Below are positions 9,845 to 17,861 of a DNA stretch of 53,939 nucleotides, one piece after another (the stretch's first letter is position 1; every line of letters starts with the position of its first letter). The position numbers and the translations under genes were made by a program. The notes under the pieces are model-generated. The model was not told the origin of the DNA. It saw nothing but the letters and a program-made list of their open reading frames with translations, and did not search any database. Source of the DNA: JBGQBN01 sp041494805 (GTDB lineage: Bacteria > Acidobacteriota > Terriglobia > Terriglobales > Acidobacteriaceae); assembly GCA_041494805.1 (NCBI GenBank), contig JBGQBN010000025.1:1-53939 (forward strand), read 5' to 3'.

Positions 9845-10320
9845 GAGAAGACCCCGTGCTCCAATCGTCCGATCAAGTTTTCGACTTCGCGGGCGCCTAG
9901 CTCGGTCCGCGAATAGGCCAAAGGTATCTGATTGCCGAGCGCCTTCTTAGGAGTGGTCAGCCAATTCACCGCGGCCGCTACGTCTCCCTCAAACAAATCC
10001 ACTGCATCTTCGAAGACGGCGGAGATGCGGAGCAGGCGCTCGGACTCATCAGGAGTGAGTTTTCCCGAAGCCTTGCGTCGAGCCAGGGTCCGCTCCGGAA
10101 TCCCGATGATGGGAGTAATCCGTGAAATTGCGATGCCGCTGCGAAATTCGAAAGTCCGTAAAGCCTTGAAGGAAAACCCCTGCTCCACCTTGCGAATAAG
10201 CGCGTCGCAGTTCGAGGCCGTCACCCCCAGGCTGCCCCCGTGCATCCGGAAGCGGACCTCAGTTCGGGAAGTACCGGGCTGGGTGGAGCCGCCCGGCTTG
10301 TCTATTCCAAGATGTCCCAT
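9841..10320 (-). CDS. Xre/MbcA/ParS-type antitoxin
   Basis: Partner of the RES toxin. It has an N-terminal Xre-like HTH region (GIAISRITPIIGIPERTLAR, then RRKASGKLTPDESERLLRIS) and a C-terminal DUF2384 toxin-binding region (FEDAVDLFEGDVAAAVNWLT, then KKALGNQIPLAYSRTELGAR). I chose ATG 10320 (159 residues) over 10347. A -35/-10 pair ends 6 nt before this ATG, predicting a leaderless message, and 10347 would lie inside the promoter. Such antitoxins neutralise the toxin and repress their own operon. A CACGTG-centred 12-bp palindrome upstream (10364-10375) is the likely operator. Confidence 0.86.
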   Translation of the reverse strand: MGHLGIDKPGGSTQPGTSRTEVRFRMHGGSLGVTASNCDALIRKVEQGFSFKALRTFEFRSGIAISRITPIIGIPERTLARRKASGKLTPDESERLLRISAVFEDAVDLFEGDVAAAVNWLTTPKKALGNQIPLAYSRTELGAREVENLIGRLEHGVFS

Positions 10321-10375
10321 GGTCTTAAGATACAAGACGTCTGCCACATTGTCAAGAAATATATGCCACGTGGCA
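10318..10375 (-). promoter_or_regulatory. Leaderless sigma70-type promoter and operator of RES/Xre pair
   Basis: On the minus strand, TTGACA (10350-10355), 17 nt, TATCTT (10327-10332), then AAGACC and ATG. The transcript would start at or next to the A of the ATG. A perfect 12-bp palindrome TGCCACGTGGCA (10364-10375) lies just upstream of the -35, and its half-site TGCCAC recurs at 10342-10347 between -35 and -10. This is a good candidate for autoregulation by the Xre protein. Confidence 0.65.
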
Positions 10376-10440
10376 GGCCGTCACTTTGGAAGGGCGTGCG
10401 ATCGGACCGGGTGGAATTGCGGGTCTCTATTACTTCCTGA

Positions 10441-11349
10441 TCACTTCTTGCCGACTGGAGTGGCGGTTTCCGCGGACAGGCTTGCCGGCTTCTGCTCGGG
10501 ATATTCGTACACCCCGCGTCCCGCTTTGCGCCCCAGGCGGCCGGCTTTCACGTATTGCACCAGCAGCGGTGCAGGCCGGTATTTCTCACCCAGCGTCTTG
10601 TACAGGTATTCGAGAATGCTCAGGCGGGTGTCGAGCCCTACCAGATCAACCAACTCAAACGGGCCCATGGGGTGGTTCAATCCCAGCTTTAAGGCTTTGT
10701 CGATATCTTCAGCAGAGGCAATGCCTTCCTGCAGCATGTAAAACGCTTCATTGCCGATCATGGCATTGATGCGGCTGGTGATGAAACCGGGCGACTCTTT
10801 GATCACCACAACATCCTTGCCCATGCGCTTACCTACGTCGGCCACAGTGGCCAGAGTGTCGTCATCGGTTTCGAGCGCGCGCACGACTTCCAACAGCTTC
10901 ATCTTGTGCACCGGATTGAAGAAATGCATGCCCACGCATTTCGTCGCACGGTAAGTGACGCTGGCGATCTCAGTGATGCTGAGTGAGGACGTATTGGAGG
11001 CGAGGATCGTTCCCGGGCGGCAAATCTTGTCGAGCAGGGTAAAGATCTCGATCTTGGATTCCATCTCTTCGGGGACAGCCTCGATCACCAGGTCGGCAGC
11101 CCGCGCGGCTTCTTCCACACTGCCGGCATATTCCAGGCGGGCAAAAGCGGCGTCGGCATCGCCGGCGGAAACTTTCTTCAGTTCGACTGCCTTATCCAGA
11201 TTGGCACGGATTTCGCTCTCCGCTTTGCGCAGCGCGTTGGGCAGCAGGTCTTCCAGGATGGTGCGATAGCCGCCCAGGGCCGCCACATGGGCGATGCCCC
11301 GTCCCATGGTGCCGGCGCCGATTACAGCGACGGTCCTGACCTGCGCCAC
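10441..11349 (-). CDS. 3-hydroxyacyl-CoA (3-hydroxybutyryl-CoA) dehydrogenase
   Basis: NAD(P)-dependent oxidation of 3-hydroxyacyl-CoA to 3-ketoacyl-CoA in fatty-acid or butanoate metabolism; cytoplasmic. The N-terminal Rossmann fold is VAVIGAGTMGRGIAHVAAL. The active-site region is SNTSSLSITEIA followed by GMHFFNPVHKMKLLEVV, with the catalytic His in HFFNPV. The C-terminal domain carries ESPGFITSRINAMIGNEAF and LNHPMGPFELVDLVGLDTRL. It has 302 residues, usual for the short Hbd/PaaH type, and ends in a Lys tail (ATPVGKK). The start is GTG 11349, overlapping by one base (TAGTG) the stop of a 62-residue gene, so both are co-transcribed. Confidence 0.93.
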   Translation of the reverse strand: MAQVRTVAVIGAGTMGRGIAHVAALGGYRTILEDLLPNALRKAESEIRANLDKAVELKKVSAGDADAAFARLEYAGSVEEAARAADLVIEAVPEEMESKIEIFTLLDKICRPGTILASNTSSLSITEIASVTYRATKCVGMHFFNPVHKMKLLEVVRALETDDDTLATVADVGKRMGKDVVVIKESPGFITSRINAMIGNEAFYMLQEGIASAEDIDKALKLGLNHPMGPFELVDLVGLDTRLSILEYLYKTLGEKYRPAPLLVQYVKAGRLGRKAGRGVYEYPEQKPASLSAETATPVGKK

Positions 11350-11537
11350 TACTGGCCTCCCTTCTCCAAGTGGACCAGTACTGCGTTCAGGCTGGTAGCG
11401 GCGACCCGCAAGTGCTCTCCGACGCGCTGGCGCTCATCCGCGTCCATGATGGGGATGGAGGCGCTGATGCGCCGCAGGGTGGTCACAATGTCGTCTACGT
11501 AGTTGATCAGGCGGATAAGTTCACCAGTAGCTGCCAT
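11349..11537 (-). CDS. 62-aa helical protein upstream of hbd
   Basis: A small protein not in any family I can name. The start is ATG 11537, preceded by AGGAG about 8 nt upstream; a longer in-frame reading to 11672 has no ribosome site and low-quality sequence. It is predicted to be nearly all helix: MAATGELIRLINYVDDIVTT, then LRRISASIPIMDADERQRVG, then EHLRVAATSLNAVLVHLEKG. No membrane segment or Cys. Its stop shares one base with the downstream dehydrogenase start, indicating coupled translation. A small accessory or regulatory subunit is possible but not shown. Confidence 0.65.
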   Translation of the reverse strand: MAATGELIRLINYVDDIVTTLRRISASIPIMDADERQRVGEHLRVAATSLNAVLVHLEKGGQ

Positions 11538-11711
11538 ATAAGTGCTCCTGTTGCCCGCTGTCGGGCGCTGACGCCCGGTCCTGCGCGCTTCCGCTTGGAA
11601 GAAATCGCGCGCTCGGGGCCAACCATGTATTCTCAACGGTGCGGAGGATTTAGTAAAGGCACGCCCGGACAAGACTCAACTATTACACTCCGCTAAGCAG
11701 ATAATACCGAC

Positions 11712-12209
11712 ATGCTGCGCGACCCCAACCTGATTCCTCTTTCCCGTCAACATCAGCACGCACTCGCGCTCTGCGTGCGTCTGGACCGCGCCATCCAGGC
11801 CGGCGAACTGGACGCAGAGGCGTGGCAGGCGGAGATGCAGCAGATTTTCGACCAGGAAATCGGGATTCATTTTGCGGCAGAGGAGAAAGAGTTATTCCCC
11901 GCAGCGGCGCGGTTCGCCGAGTTGCGGCCTCTGGTCACCGAACTTCTCGCCGAGCACGCTGTCCTGCGGGATTTGTTTGCAGGCGCAGCGGACCGCACTC
12001 TGGATCCGGTGAGCCTGAAGAATTTTGCGGAAAAGCTGGCGCGCCACATCCGCAAAGAAGAACGCCAGCTTTTTGAGGGAATGCAGCGAGTGATGAAGGT
12101 GGACGAACTAGCCGCGGTGGGCACGGCGCTGGAGCGGGCGCTGGCAGATGCGTCGAATGCCTGCATTTTGCCTAGTGATTCCACCCGGCTGCGCCCCAAA
12201 CATTCGTGA
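11712..12209 (+). CDS. Hemerythrin HHE-domain protein
   Basis: A 165-residue four-helix-bundle protein expected to bind a di-iron centre. Ligand pattern: SRQHQHALALCVRL (His), IGIHFAAEEKELFP (HxxxE), LLAEHAVLRDL (His), and HIRKEERQLFEG (HxxxE). The first His region and both HxxxE motifs are in order, as in bacterial HHE proteins. Bacterial members act in oxygen, NO or iron handling; the specific role is unknown. The C-terminal about 30 residues are a poorly structured tail. It is a single gene on the plus strand, divergent from the hbd operon, sharing the roughly 170-nt gap that should contain both promoters. Confidence 0.88.
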   Translation: MLRDPNLIPLSRQHQHALALCVRLDRAIQAGELDAEAWQAEMQQIFDQEIGIHFAAEEKELFPAAARFAELRPLVTELLAEHAVLRDLFAGAADRTLDPVSLKNFAEKLARHIRKEERQLFEGMQRVMKVDELAAVGTALERALADASNACILPSDSTRLRPKHS

Positions 12210-12240
12210 AGACTCTCCACACCAGCAGGCTTAGACGTTT

Positions 12241-12266
12241 GTGTGGCGCGGGCGCCCCCGCCCGCG
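12241..12266. repeat. Short copy of GTGTGGCGCGGGC palindrome
   Basis: It opens with the same GTGTGGCGCGGGC as the element at 2644 and closes a hairpin with GCCCGCG. It lies between the ends of two convergent genes (12209 and 12278), a typical REP position. Confidence 0.6.
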
Positions 12267-12277
12267 TGCTGTGATCC

Positions 12278-13780
12278 CTAAACCGCCGCCAGTTCGTACA
12301 GATACTCCACCTGCGAGCGCACGGCGCCGTCCATTCCCTGGACTTTCGGATTCGTTGACTCGATCACATAGTACTCATCCGGCGCATGGGCCCCGCTGCC
12401 GTGTCCCATGCCGAAATGGCCGGCAGGCAGTTTTAAAGGTTCGCCGGTAAAGACGTATCCCGGCCATGATCCGGCACTGCGCGGCAGAATGATGGGATCG
12501 ATTCCCTGGCCACGATAGTAAGCCACCTGCGCACGAATCAGCGGAGCATCGGCAGACGTACTATTAGGATCGTAGCCGCCCGTCATATTTACTTCGACAT
12601 CTCCAAAGCCATGCTTGGCAAGGTGCGCTTTGAGCGCCGCGAACGCCTCGTCGGCTTTCATGTCCGGGACCAGACGCAGATCGAGCTTGGCCACCGCCCG
12701 GTGAGGAAGGATAGTTTTCCCGCCCGGCCCGGTGTAGCCGCCGACTAGGCCTTCGATATTCACCGTGGGACGCGATTGCAGCAGCTCGAGCGCATCTTGA
12801 AAGCTCACGTCGTGCATCCAATGCTCGACGCTGAGCTGTTTCTTGTACACATTTTCGTCCAGACGCCGCGCCGCCTCGGCAATCATCTTTTTCTCATCCG
12901 CTGAGACGGGACGCGCCTTGTCGGCGAAGCCTTCGATCGCGGGAGTGTTGCCGTCGGGCGAGACCAGCGTGGTCAAAGCTTCCACCAGATGCCACGCCGG
13001 ACTGTCGAGCATGGCTTTGAGGCTGGAGTGAACATCTTTGCGCGGGCCGCGTCCCCAGCGCTCGCCGCTGGAGACGAGTTCGCACTCGACAATGCCCTTG
13101 GCGCCAAGCGTCATGGTCACTTTGCCGTCCAGGTCCTGCTCGGCCGAGGGCATGAAAACTCCATTGCATTTGCCGAGCGCTGCCAGCACCTCGGGACGGC
13201 GGACGATCTGCGGGAAATGCGGCGACCCGATCTCTTCTTCGCCTTCCGCTACCAATACCAGGTTGACGGGCGGCTTGCGCCCCGCCCCGCGGATGGCGTG
13301 CAGTGCGGCCAGAAACGACGCCTCCGGCCCCTTCTGGTTGACGGCGCCGCGGCCGACCACAGCCTTGCCCAAGCCGCGCTTATCGACGATCGCGGCCTCG
13401 AACGGCGGCGACGACCACTCGGCGGGATCGGCCTGTTTCACGTCATACATGAAATACATCCCGATGGTCCGGGGAGCGCCAGCATCGAACGTGGCGAAAA
13501 TGCCGGGCTGGCCGTCGCTGGGAATTTTTGTGACCTGGCCGAATCCGGCATCGCGCAGCATGCGCATGGTGAGATCGCAGCCTTCGTCCATGCCCCGTTT
13601 CTCGGCAGCAATCGACGGCTGGCGAATCCACGCCTGCAGGCGCTGCACGGATTCGTCATGGCGCTTCTCGATTTCCTTCTGGATCGCGGTGAGGTCGGAG
13701 TCGTCGGCCAATCCGTTTTGCGAGAGGGCAAGCGCGGCGGCTCCCGCAGCGGCGTGTTGCAGGAAGGTTCTTCGGTTCAT
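12278..13780 (-). CDS. Secreted M20-family protein with altered metal ligands
   Basis: A 500-residue member of the M20 dipeptidase/carnosinase branch with a Tat-like leader (MNRRTFLQHAAAGAAALALS). The fold is intact: the GRGA loop, EGEEEIGS catalytic Glu region (181-183), DVHSS lid His, and the final GSGAHAPDEY His (465). The HxD ligand motif reads FMYDVKQ, with Met111 where His is expected. The bridging Asp in GRGAxDDKG is Asn148 (GRGAVNQKGPE). The later Asp ligand region reads MPSAEQDLDG without a clear equivalent. Either this is a divergent subgroup with a changed metal site or a non-catalytic binding protein. The length and full frame argue against random decay. No neighbouring gene hints at a substrate. 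Confidence 0.85.
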   Translation of the reverse strand: MNRRTFLQHAAAGAAALALSQNGLADDSDLTAIQKEIEKRHDESVQRLQAWIRQPSIAAEKRGMDEGCDLTMRMLRDAGFGQVTKIPSDGQPGIFATFDAGAPRTIGMYFMYDVKQADPAEWSSPPFEAAIVDKRGLGKAVVGRGAVNQKGPEASFLAALHAIRGAGRKPPVNLVLVAEGEEEIGSPHFPQIVRRPEVLAALGKCNGVFMPSAEQDLDGKVTMTLGAKGIVECELVSSGERWGRGPRKDVHSSLKAMLDSPAWHLVEALTTLVSPDGNTPAIEGFADKARPVSADEKKMIAEAARRLDENVYKKQLSVEHWMHDVSFQDALELLQSRPTVNIEGLVGGYTGPGGKTILPHRAVAKLDLRLVPDMKADEAFAALKAHLAKHGFGDVEVNMTGGYDPNSTSADAPLIRAQVAYYRGQGIDPIILPRSAGSWPGYVFTGEPLKLPAGHFGMGHGSGAHAPDEYYVIESTNPKVQGMDGAVRSQVEYLYELAAV

Positions 13781-13865
13781 GCCGGGAGGATAATTGGAGT
13801 GGGTGCGGGATGTCTACACCGGGGGCTGGCCCACCCTTTCGCCCACAGATTTTACGTTCGGGGTG

Positions 13866-13907
13866 CCCCACCCTTGTCTCTCCGTTTTTTGGAGAGACAG
13901 GGTGGGG
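13866..13907. repeat. 17-bp stem-loop with GTTTTTT loop
   Basis: Left arm CCCCACCCTTGTCTCTCC (13866-13883) pairs with GGAGAGACAGGGTGGGG (13891-13907) with one bulged T. The loop is GTTTTTT. The same outer stem and identical loop recur at 17725-17751, on the other side of the restriction-modification gene. Confidence 0.75.
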
Positions 13908-14007
13908 ATTTTGAGCTCAATTCTAATCGTTCCCGATTTTGGAGAAACAGGGCAGCAATGTTCATCCATCACAGCGTAGTGTTGGATGTCCGTCATACTC
14001 TCCACTC

Positions 14008-14175
14008 ATGCCCTGGGGACTCAAACGATTCCAAGAAGCGCGCTGTCTCCACTTCGTCACCTTCAGTTGTTACCGCCGCGCTCCGCTTCTCGACACCCCA
14101 CAGGCGCGCCGCGCGTTCGAGCAAACTCTGGAGCGCGTCCGCCAATGGTACGGCCTTTACGTGAGTGGCGGGTAA
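14008..14175 (+). pseudogene. Truncated REP-associated tyrosine transposase (RAYT)
   Basis: ATG 14008 opens 55 residues, MPWGLKRFQEARCLHFVTFS, then CYRRAPLLDTPQARRAFEQT, then LERVRQWYGLYVSGG and stop. This matches the N-terminus of IS200-like/RAYT transposases as I know them, including the HFVTFSCYxRxPLL strand. It stops before the usual VVMPxHxHLL catalytic HUH-like motif and before the catalytic Tyr. About two thirds of the protein is missing, so the remnant is inactive. It lies inside 19-bp inverted repeats of the REP type. A functional copy elsewhere in the genome could still move the many palindromes in this window. Confidence 0.72.
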
Positions 14176-14289
14176 AATCTAGTGTGAAAGGGTGGGCCAG
14201 CCCCAGTAGAACTTCCCCACTGAAGCCAAAACCGGGCTTGAGTGGGCCACCGGCCCGCCGACAGAAAATATTCGTCGAGGGTAGTGAAT

Positions 14290-17200
14290 TCAACTGTATA
14301 GCCCAACAGCTAAACGATCGACCTCTTCTTGTGTCGTATCGGCTAGCTCGTGGATGCGCTCTGCTAGATTGTTCGGGGCTTTGTAGACCTCACGGGCCTT
14401 AAAAGTTCGACTCCGAACCGTCATCCTGCTGACGTTAACTGCACCCAGCAGCGATTCGTCAAAAGGGGCCAAGTCGACGGCCTCGAATTCATCCGACGCT
14501 TCGGCGAGATACAGCAACCAGTGCAGGTCGCGCAGTCGCCTTCCAGCGACTGCAAGATCGCGGGCAACCTCTAGCTGGTTTTGCCCGGGGATGCGGACTT
14601 GGAACGGGGAACTTGAACTCACCTCTTCCAGAAACTCGGCGGCAACTTCCGAATTGTAAATCGCCGCGACGTAAAAGTTGAATGCATCAATGGGCAGGCC
14701 GGCATCCGACAATCGAGAAAAAAGTATCAGCCCCCCTGGGCTAAGGTTATTTGGCAATCCGTCCATTCGATGAGGCTGTGATGGGTTTACTAATCCCGTG
14801 TAGTTGTATTGCTGACTAGTGCCGCCGTGTTTCTTCACATACCAAGAATCATCAACTACGAACGCCTTTAGCCCGTATTCCGGTTTCGCGGCGGTCGTGT
14901 AAATCAGCTTTGGGCTTATGGTGTGGGAGAGCGGCTCACGCCACTGCTGCATAGTGCCCCATCCAACTGCACGCCCCTCATTCTCGTTTCTGGGAATATC
15001 CAGTCGCACTTCGTAATAGATAAAAACCTGATTGCTTCGTGGCGGATACCACCGAATCTCATTCGGCATTGCTCCATCGAGCGCTCGTTTCACGAGAGCT
15101 GCATCAAAAACGAGTCCCTTTTGCCGAATTTGGGCTGCCAGCTGGCTCAGACGCTCGTATTTACTCTCGGGTACTCCATTCTCCGCTCCCCAGAGTTCCA
15201 AAGCTGCATTCAACGCTTGCGCATTTAGGCGGGGCCGATTACAGATCTCAAAGAATGTTGTCATGCGCGACACCAATTCGCCCTCAGTGCGCGCCTTGAA
15301 TAATTCGTCAAAGGCTGTTACTAGGCCCGGCCACTTGAATGCAAAGATTCGTTCTTGCCTCTTTTCAAAAAGCGGAAGCGAGCCACGCTGCACCCGATCA
15401 ACGATCGGTGAAAGTGGGTACAGCGAATAGTTAAGTGCCCGCTGCGGAGAAACCATGGTTGCTTCCGGAAGCAGCAACCGCCCGCGTGCAGCCGCTTGCA
15501 TAACCTGAAATCGCGGGTCGTTTTCCGTACCCAGGTCCTGTTGAAGCGCCCGATTTCCGAGGGGTCGCACGTCGACGTACGGATGCGCCTCGTGCTCGTT
15601 GGGAGCAGCCAGCGGCCCCACTCTCTTCTCAAGCACGACAATTGCGAAGTCAATTCTAGGCCCGACGTCCTGAAAGACTTGCCCTCCGAGCCTAATCAAA
15701 TGGCGGATATGGTAGCGTCGTAGAAGATCCTGTCTAAAGTATCTGTAGCTCCTTTTCTGAGCGAATGAGTCAGAGACGATGAATGCGATGACGCCGGATT
15801 GTTGCACGTAAAAGTCCGCTGCAGCGAAAAACCATGCGTAGTCGTCTCTCACATTCATCTCTTGGGCGCGCGCATGTTGCACGGACGTTTCGAGAAGCGA
15901 AGGAAATATCGCTGCCATTTGGCTTAACGTACGATTGCTGTTGTTCCGATAGGGAGGATTGCCTATCACCACCGTGAATTTTCCGCCGCGCTTGACCTCA
16001 GTGCTGATGCGAATCCTTTCTTCAACAAATTGTTTGTGAGTCTCATCCGGGATTAGCGGAAGAATTTGCTTAAGATACTGGCCGTTCCGAGGGTCGAGGG
16101 CGTCGGTCGCGTAGACATGGAGATCGCCCACCTGTTCAGCCTCATGGCGATTAAGCTGGCCCAAAATCGCGATGTATAAATTCACGTAGGCTATGCCGAG
16201 AACCTGGGCTGAAATATCAAACCCTGACAAGCGGTTCCAAAACTGCGGAATGCCGGCCTTTGCTAATAAACGCGCACCTTCGGTCAGGAACGTCCCGGAT
16301 CCCATACCTGGATCTAGAACGTTCAAATTAGCTTCGACACCGCGCTGACGCACAATCGTCGCAATCAAACTCCACATGAGCTCAACTATAGGTCGTGGGG
16401 TGTAGTACTGGCCTAAAGCGCGCCTCTTCGTGCGGTTGATCTTTTGTGCGTACAATTCGAAGAACCGGCCAAGTAAATCACCCTCGAGATTTTCAAAATC
16501 GCGGCTTGCGATCATTTCAAATAAACTGCGGAATACAACGGGCTCGATGTATGCTTCGATCCAGTCGAAGAAAAATCCATACTCCGCGAAGCGTTGGATG
16601 GCAGAGTTTCCTGAACTCCTCAGTGTGCGAAGGGATTGAAACAATTCCTTTCGAATATCCCCGGACGATTTACCATCGTAGCGGGGTGAACGAAATAACC
16701 AATAGTCGCTGGCGATCAGTGGCTCGTCTTCTCGAACGCAGAACTTGTCTTCAATCACCTTCAGAGCAAAAAGCCTACCAATCAGCGAGTGAATACTGGC
16801 AGCCACGAACTCTGACACAACTTCTTCTGGGTGCTCCTTCGCGAATGTTTCTACCGCGGGCAAGCTCATTCCCGGCTGCTGAATCATAAGAAAAAGGTGC
16901 AGGTCGCGTTTGATGAAGCCATCGAGGAGGTCGTATGTCCGCGGGAGTCGACTGCGCACAGACTCAAACAGGCCCGAGTAGTTCACCTCTGGATTGCCGG
17001 CTGTGAATGCCGCCAGTCGGTCAGCAAAAGTCTCCAGTTCTTCCCCGGAATTTATGTCGTATGCGCTTATTACCGCTGAGATCGGCACCGGCGCCAACTG
17101 CGCTGCTGTGAAATGTGCCTGTACCCAGGAGCGCCAGGAGTCACGCTGGTTACGAGGAGAAGAAATCTGGAACGCTGTTGTATTCGCCCGCACAGCATCT

Positions 17201-17661
17201 CGAAGAGCCTTGTCATTTCCGGGCTTCCATTCAACGAAGCCTCGCCTCAACTCATCGGTGACTGTAACGATCGCGAATGCGGTGAACGTCGTTAGAACGA
17301 AGTACTGTATGCGGGTGAGATTCTCTCGTATGTACGGCACCGTTTTTTCCTGCCAGCACCAACTTGAACAGACCGCGTCTGTAATGGTCTCGTAGTCACG
17401 CAATTCTTGAGGTTTCTTGGACTCGATGACAATCTCGGCAGGTAGGACAAGGTCTGCTTCCTGCGGGCGAACATACGCGAGAATGTCGGGTCGCTTACGA
17501 CCTCCGCTAGAGATGCTCGAATCTAACACAGTCGATAACTCCAGCGCCTGAAGGCAACTAGCGAGGTTAGCGGAAAGATCGTTCTCGCTCCTCGCAGTGG
17601 TGCCGGATTCCACCTTCTCGACCAGGCTAAAGAACCGTGCTACCGCGTCGTTGAATGTCAT
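14290..17661 (-). CDS. Fused restriction-modification enzyme (type IIG / ISP-like)
   Basis: A 1,123-residue single-chain enzyme. The N-terminus has a PD-(D/E)xK-like nuclease core: RKRPDILAYV followed by LPAEIVIESKKPQEL (residues about 53-85). An adenine-N6 methyltransferase follows, with LDPGMGSGTFLTEGARLL (motif I, about 447) and VIGNPPYRNNSN (motif IV, about 565). The C-terminal about 350 residues resemble type ISP specificity regions: WYPPRSNQVFIYYEVR, and later FNFYVAAIYNSEVAAEFLEE. There is no helicase, so type IIG-like architecture fits better than full ISP. It would cut unmodified DNA and methylate host DNA, an anti-phage role. Base use is more AT-rich than its neighbours and REP hairpins lie on both sides, suggesting horizontal gain. 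No separate S or R subunit is visible. Confidence 0.85.
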   Translation of the reverse strand: MTFNDAVARFFSLVEKVESGTTARSENDLSANLASCLQALELSTVLDSSISSGGRKRPDILAYVRPQEADLVLPAEIVIESKKPQELRDYETITDAVCSSWCWQEKTVPYIRENLTRIQYFVLTTFTAFAIVTVTDELRRGFVEWKPGNDKALRDAVRANTTAFQISSPRNQRDSWRSWVQAHFTAAQLAPVPISAVISAYDINSGEELETFADRLAAFTAGNPEVNYSGLFESVRSRLPRTYDLLDGFIKRDLHLFLMIQQPGMSLPAVETFAKEHPEEVVSEFVAASIHSLIGRLFALKVIEDKFCVREDEPLIASDYWLFRSPRYDGKSSGDIRKELFQSLRTLRSSGNSAIQRFAEYGFFFDWIEAYIEPVVFRSLFEMIASRDFENLEGDLLGRFFELYAQKINRTKRRALGQYYTPRPIVELMWSLIATIVRQRGVEANLNVLDPGMGSGTFLTEGARLLAKAGIPQFWNRLSGFDISAQVLGIAYVNLYIAILGQLNRHEAEQVGDLHVYATDALDPRNGQYLKQILPLIPDETHKQFVEERIRISTEVKRGGKFTVVIGNPPYRNNSNRTLSQMAAIFPSLLETSVQHARAQEMNVRDDYAWFFAAADFYVQQSGVIAFIVSDSFAQKRSYRYFRQDLLRRYHIRHLIRLGGQVFQDVGPRIDFAIVVLEKRVGPLAAPNEHEAHPYVDVRPLGNRALQQDLGTENDPRFQVMQAAARGRLLLPEATMVSPQRALNYSLYPLSPIVDRVQRGSLPLFEKRQERIFAFKWPGLVTAFDELFKARTEGELVSRMTTFFEICNRPRLNAQALNAALELWGAENGVPESKYERLSQLAAQIRQKGLVFDAALVKRALDGAMPNEIRWYPPRSNQVFIYYEVRLDIPRNENEGRAVGWGTMQQWREPLSHTISPKLIYTTAAKPEYGLKAFVVDDSWYVKKHGGTSQQYNYTGLVNPSQPHRMDGLPNNLSPGGLILFSRLSDAGLPIDAFNFYVAAIYNSEVAAEFLEEVSSSSPFQVRIPGQNQLEVARDLAVAGRRLRDLHWLLYLAEASDEFEAVDLAPFDESLLGAVNVSRMTVRSRTFKAREVYKAPNNLAERIHELADTTQEEVDRLAVGLYS

Positions 17662-17724
17662 GAAATGGAGATTTTACTTCGAAAGCGGACCGCCCCCCAT
17701 CCTAATTGAGCGCCAGCGGGATGG

Positions 17725-17751
17725 CCCACCCTTCGTTTTTTGAAGGGTGGG
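17725..17751. repeat. 10-bp stem-loop with GTTTTTT loop
   Basis: CCCACCCTTC (17725-17734) and GAAGGGTGGG (17742-17751) with loop GTTTTTT. It has the same design as the hairpin at 13866-13907, so the pair brackets the restriction-modification gene. Confidence 0.72.
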
Positions 17752-17861
17752 TGCTGCCAGCTTCCATCAAGCCGCGGGTTTTCTTTACCCTAACTCCAAC
17801 CGGCAGAACCAGTTATCTCTAAATCCATATATAGCTGTACGTACAATATCGTACCTCGAAA

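Larger units (their letters stand above)
13822..14204. mobile_element. REP/RAYT-type remnant bounded by 19-bp inverted repeats
   Basis: GGGGCTGGCCCACCCTTTC at 13822-13840 is repeated exactly inverted at 14186-14204 (GAAAGGGTGGGCCAGCCCC). Between them lie a strong hairpin (13866-13907) and the N-terminal part of a REP-associated tyrosine transposase (14008-14175). This is the expected anatomy of a RAYT with its REP palindromes, after loss of most of the gene. Confidence 0.7.
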
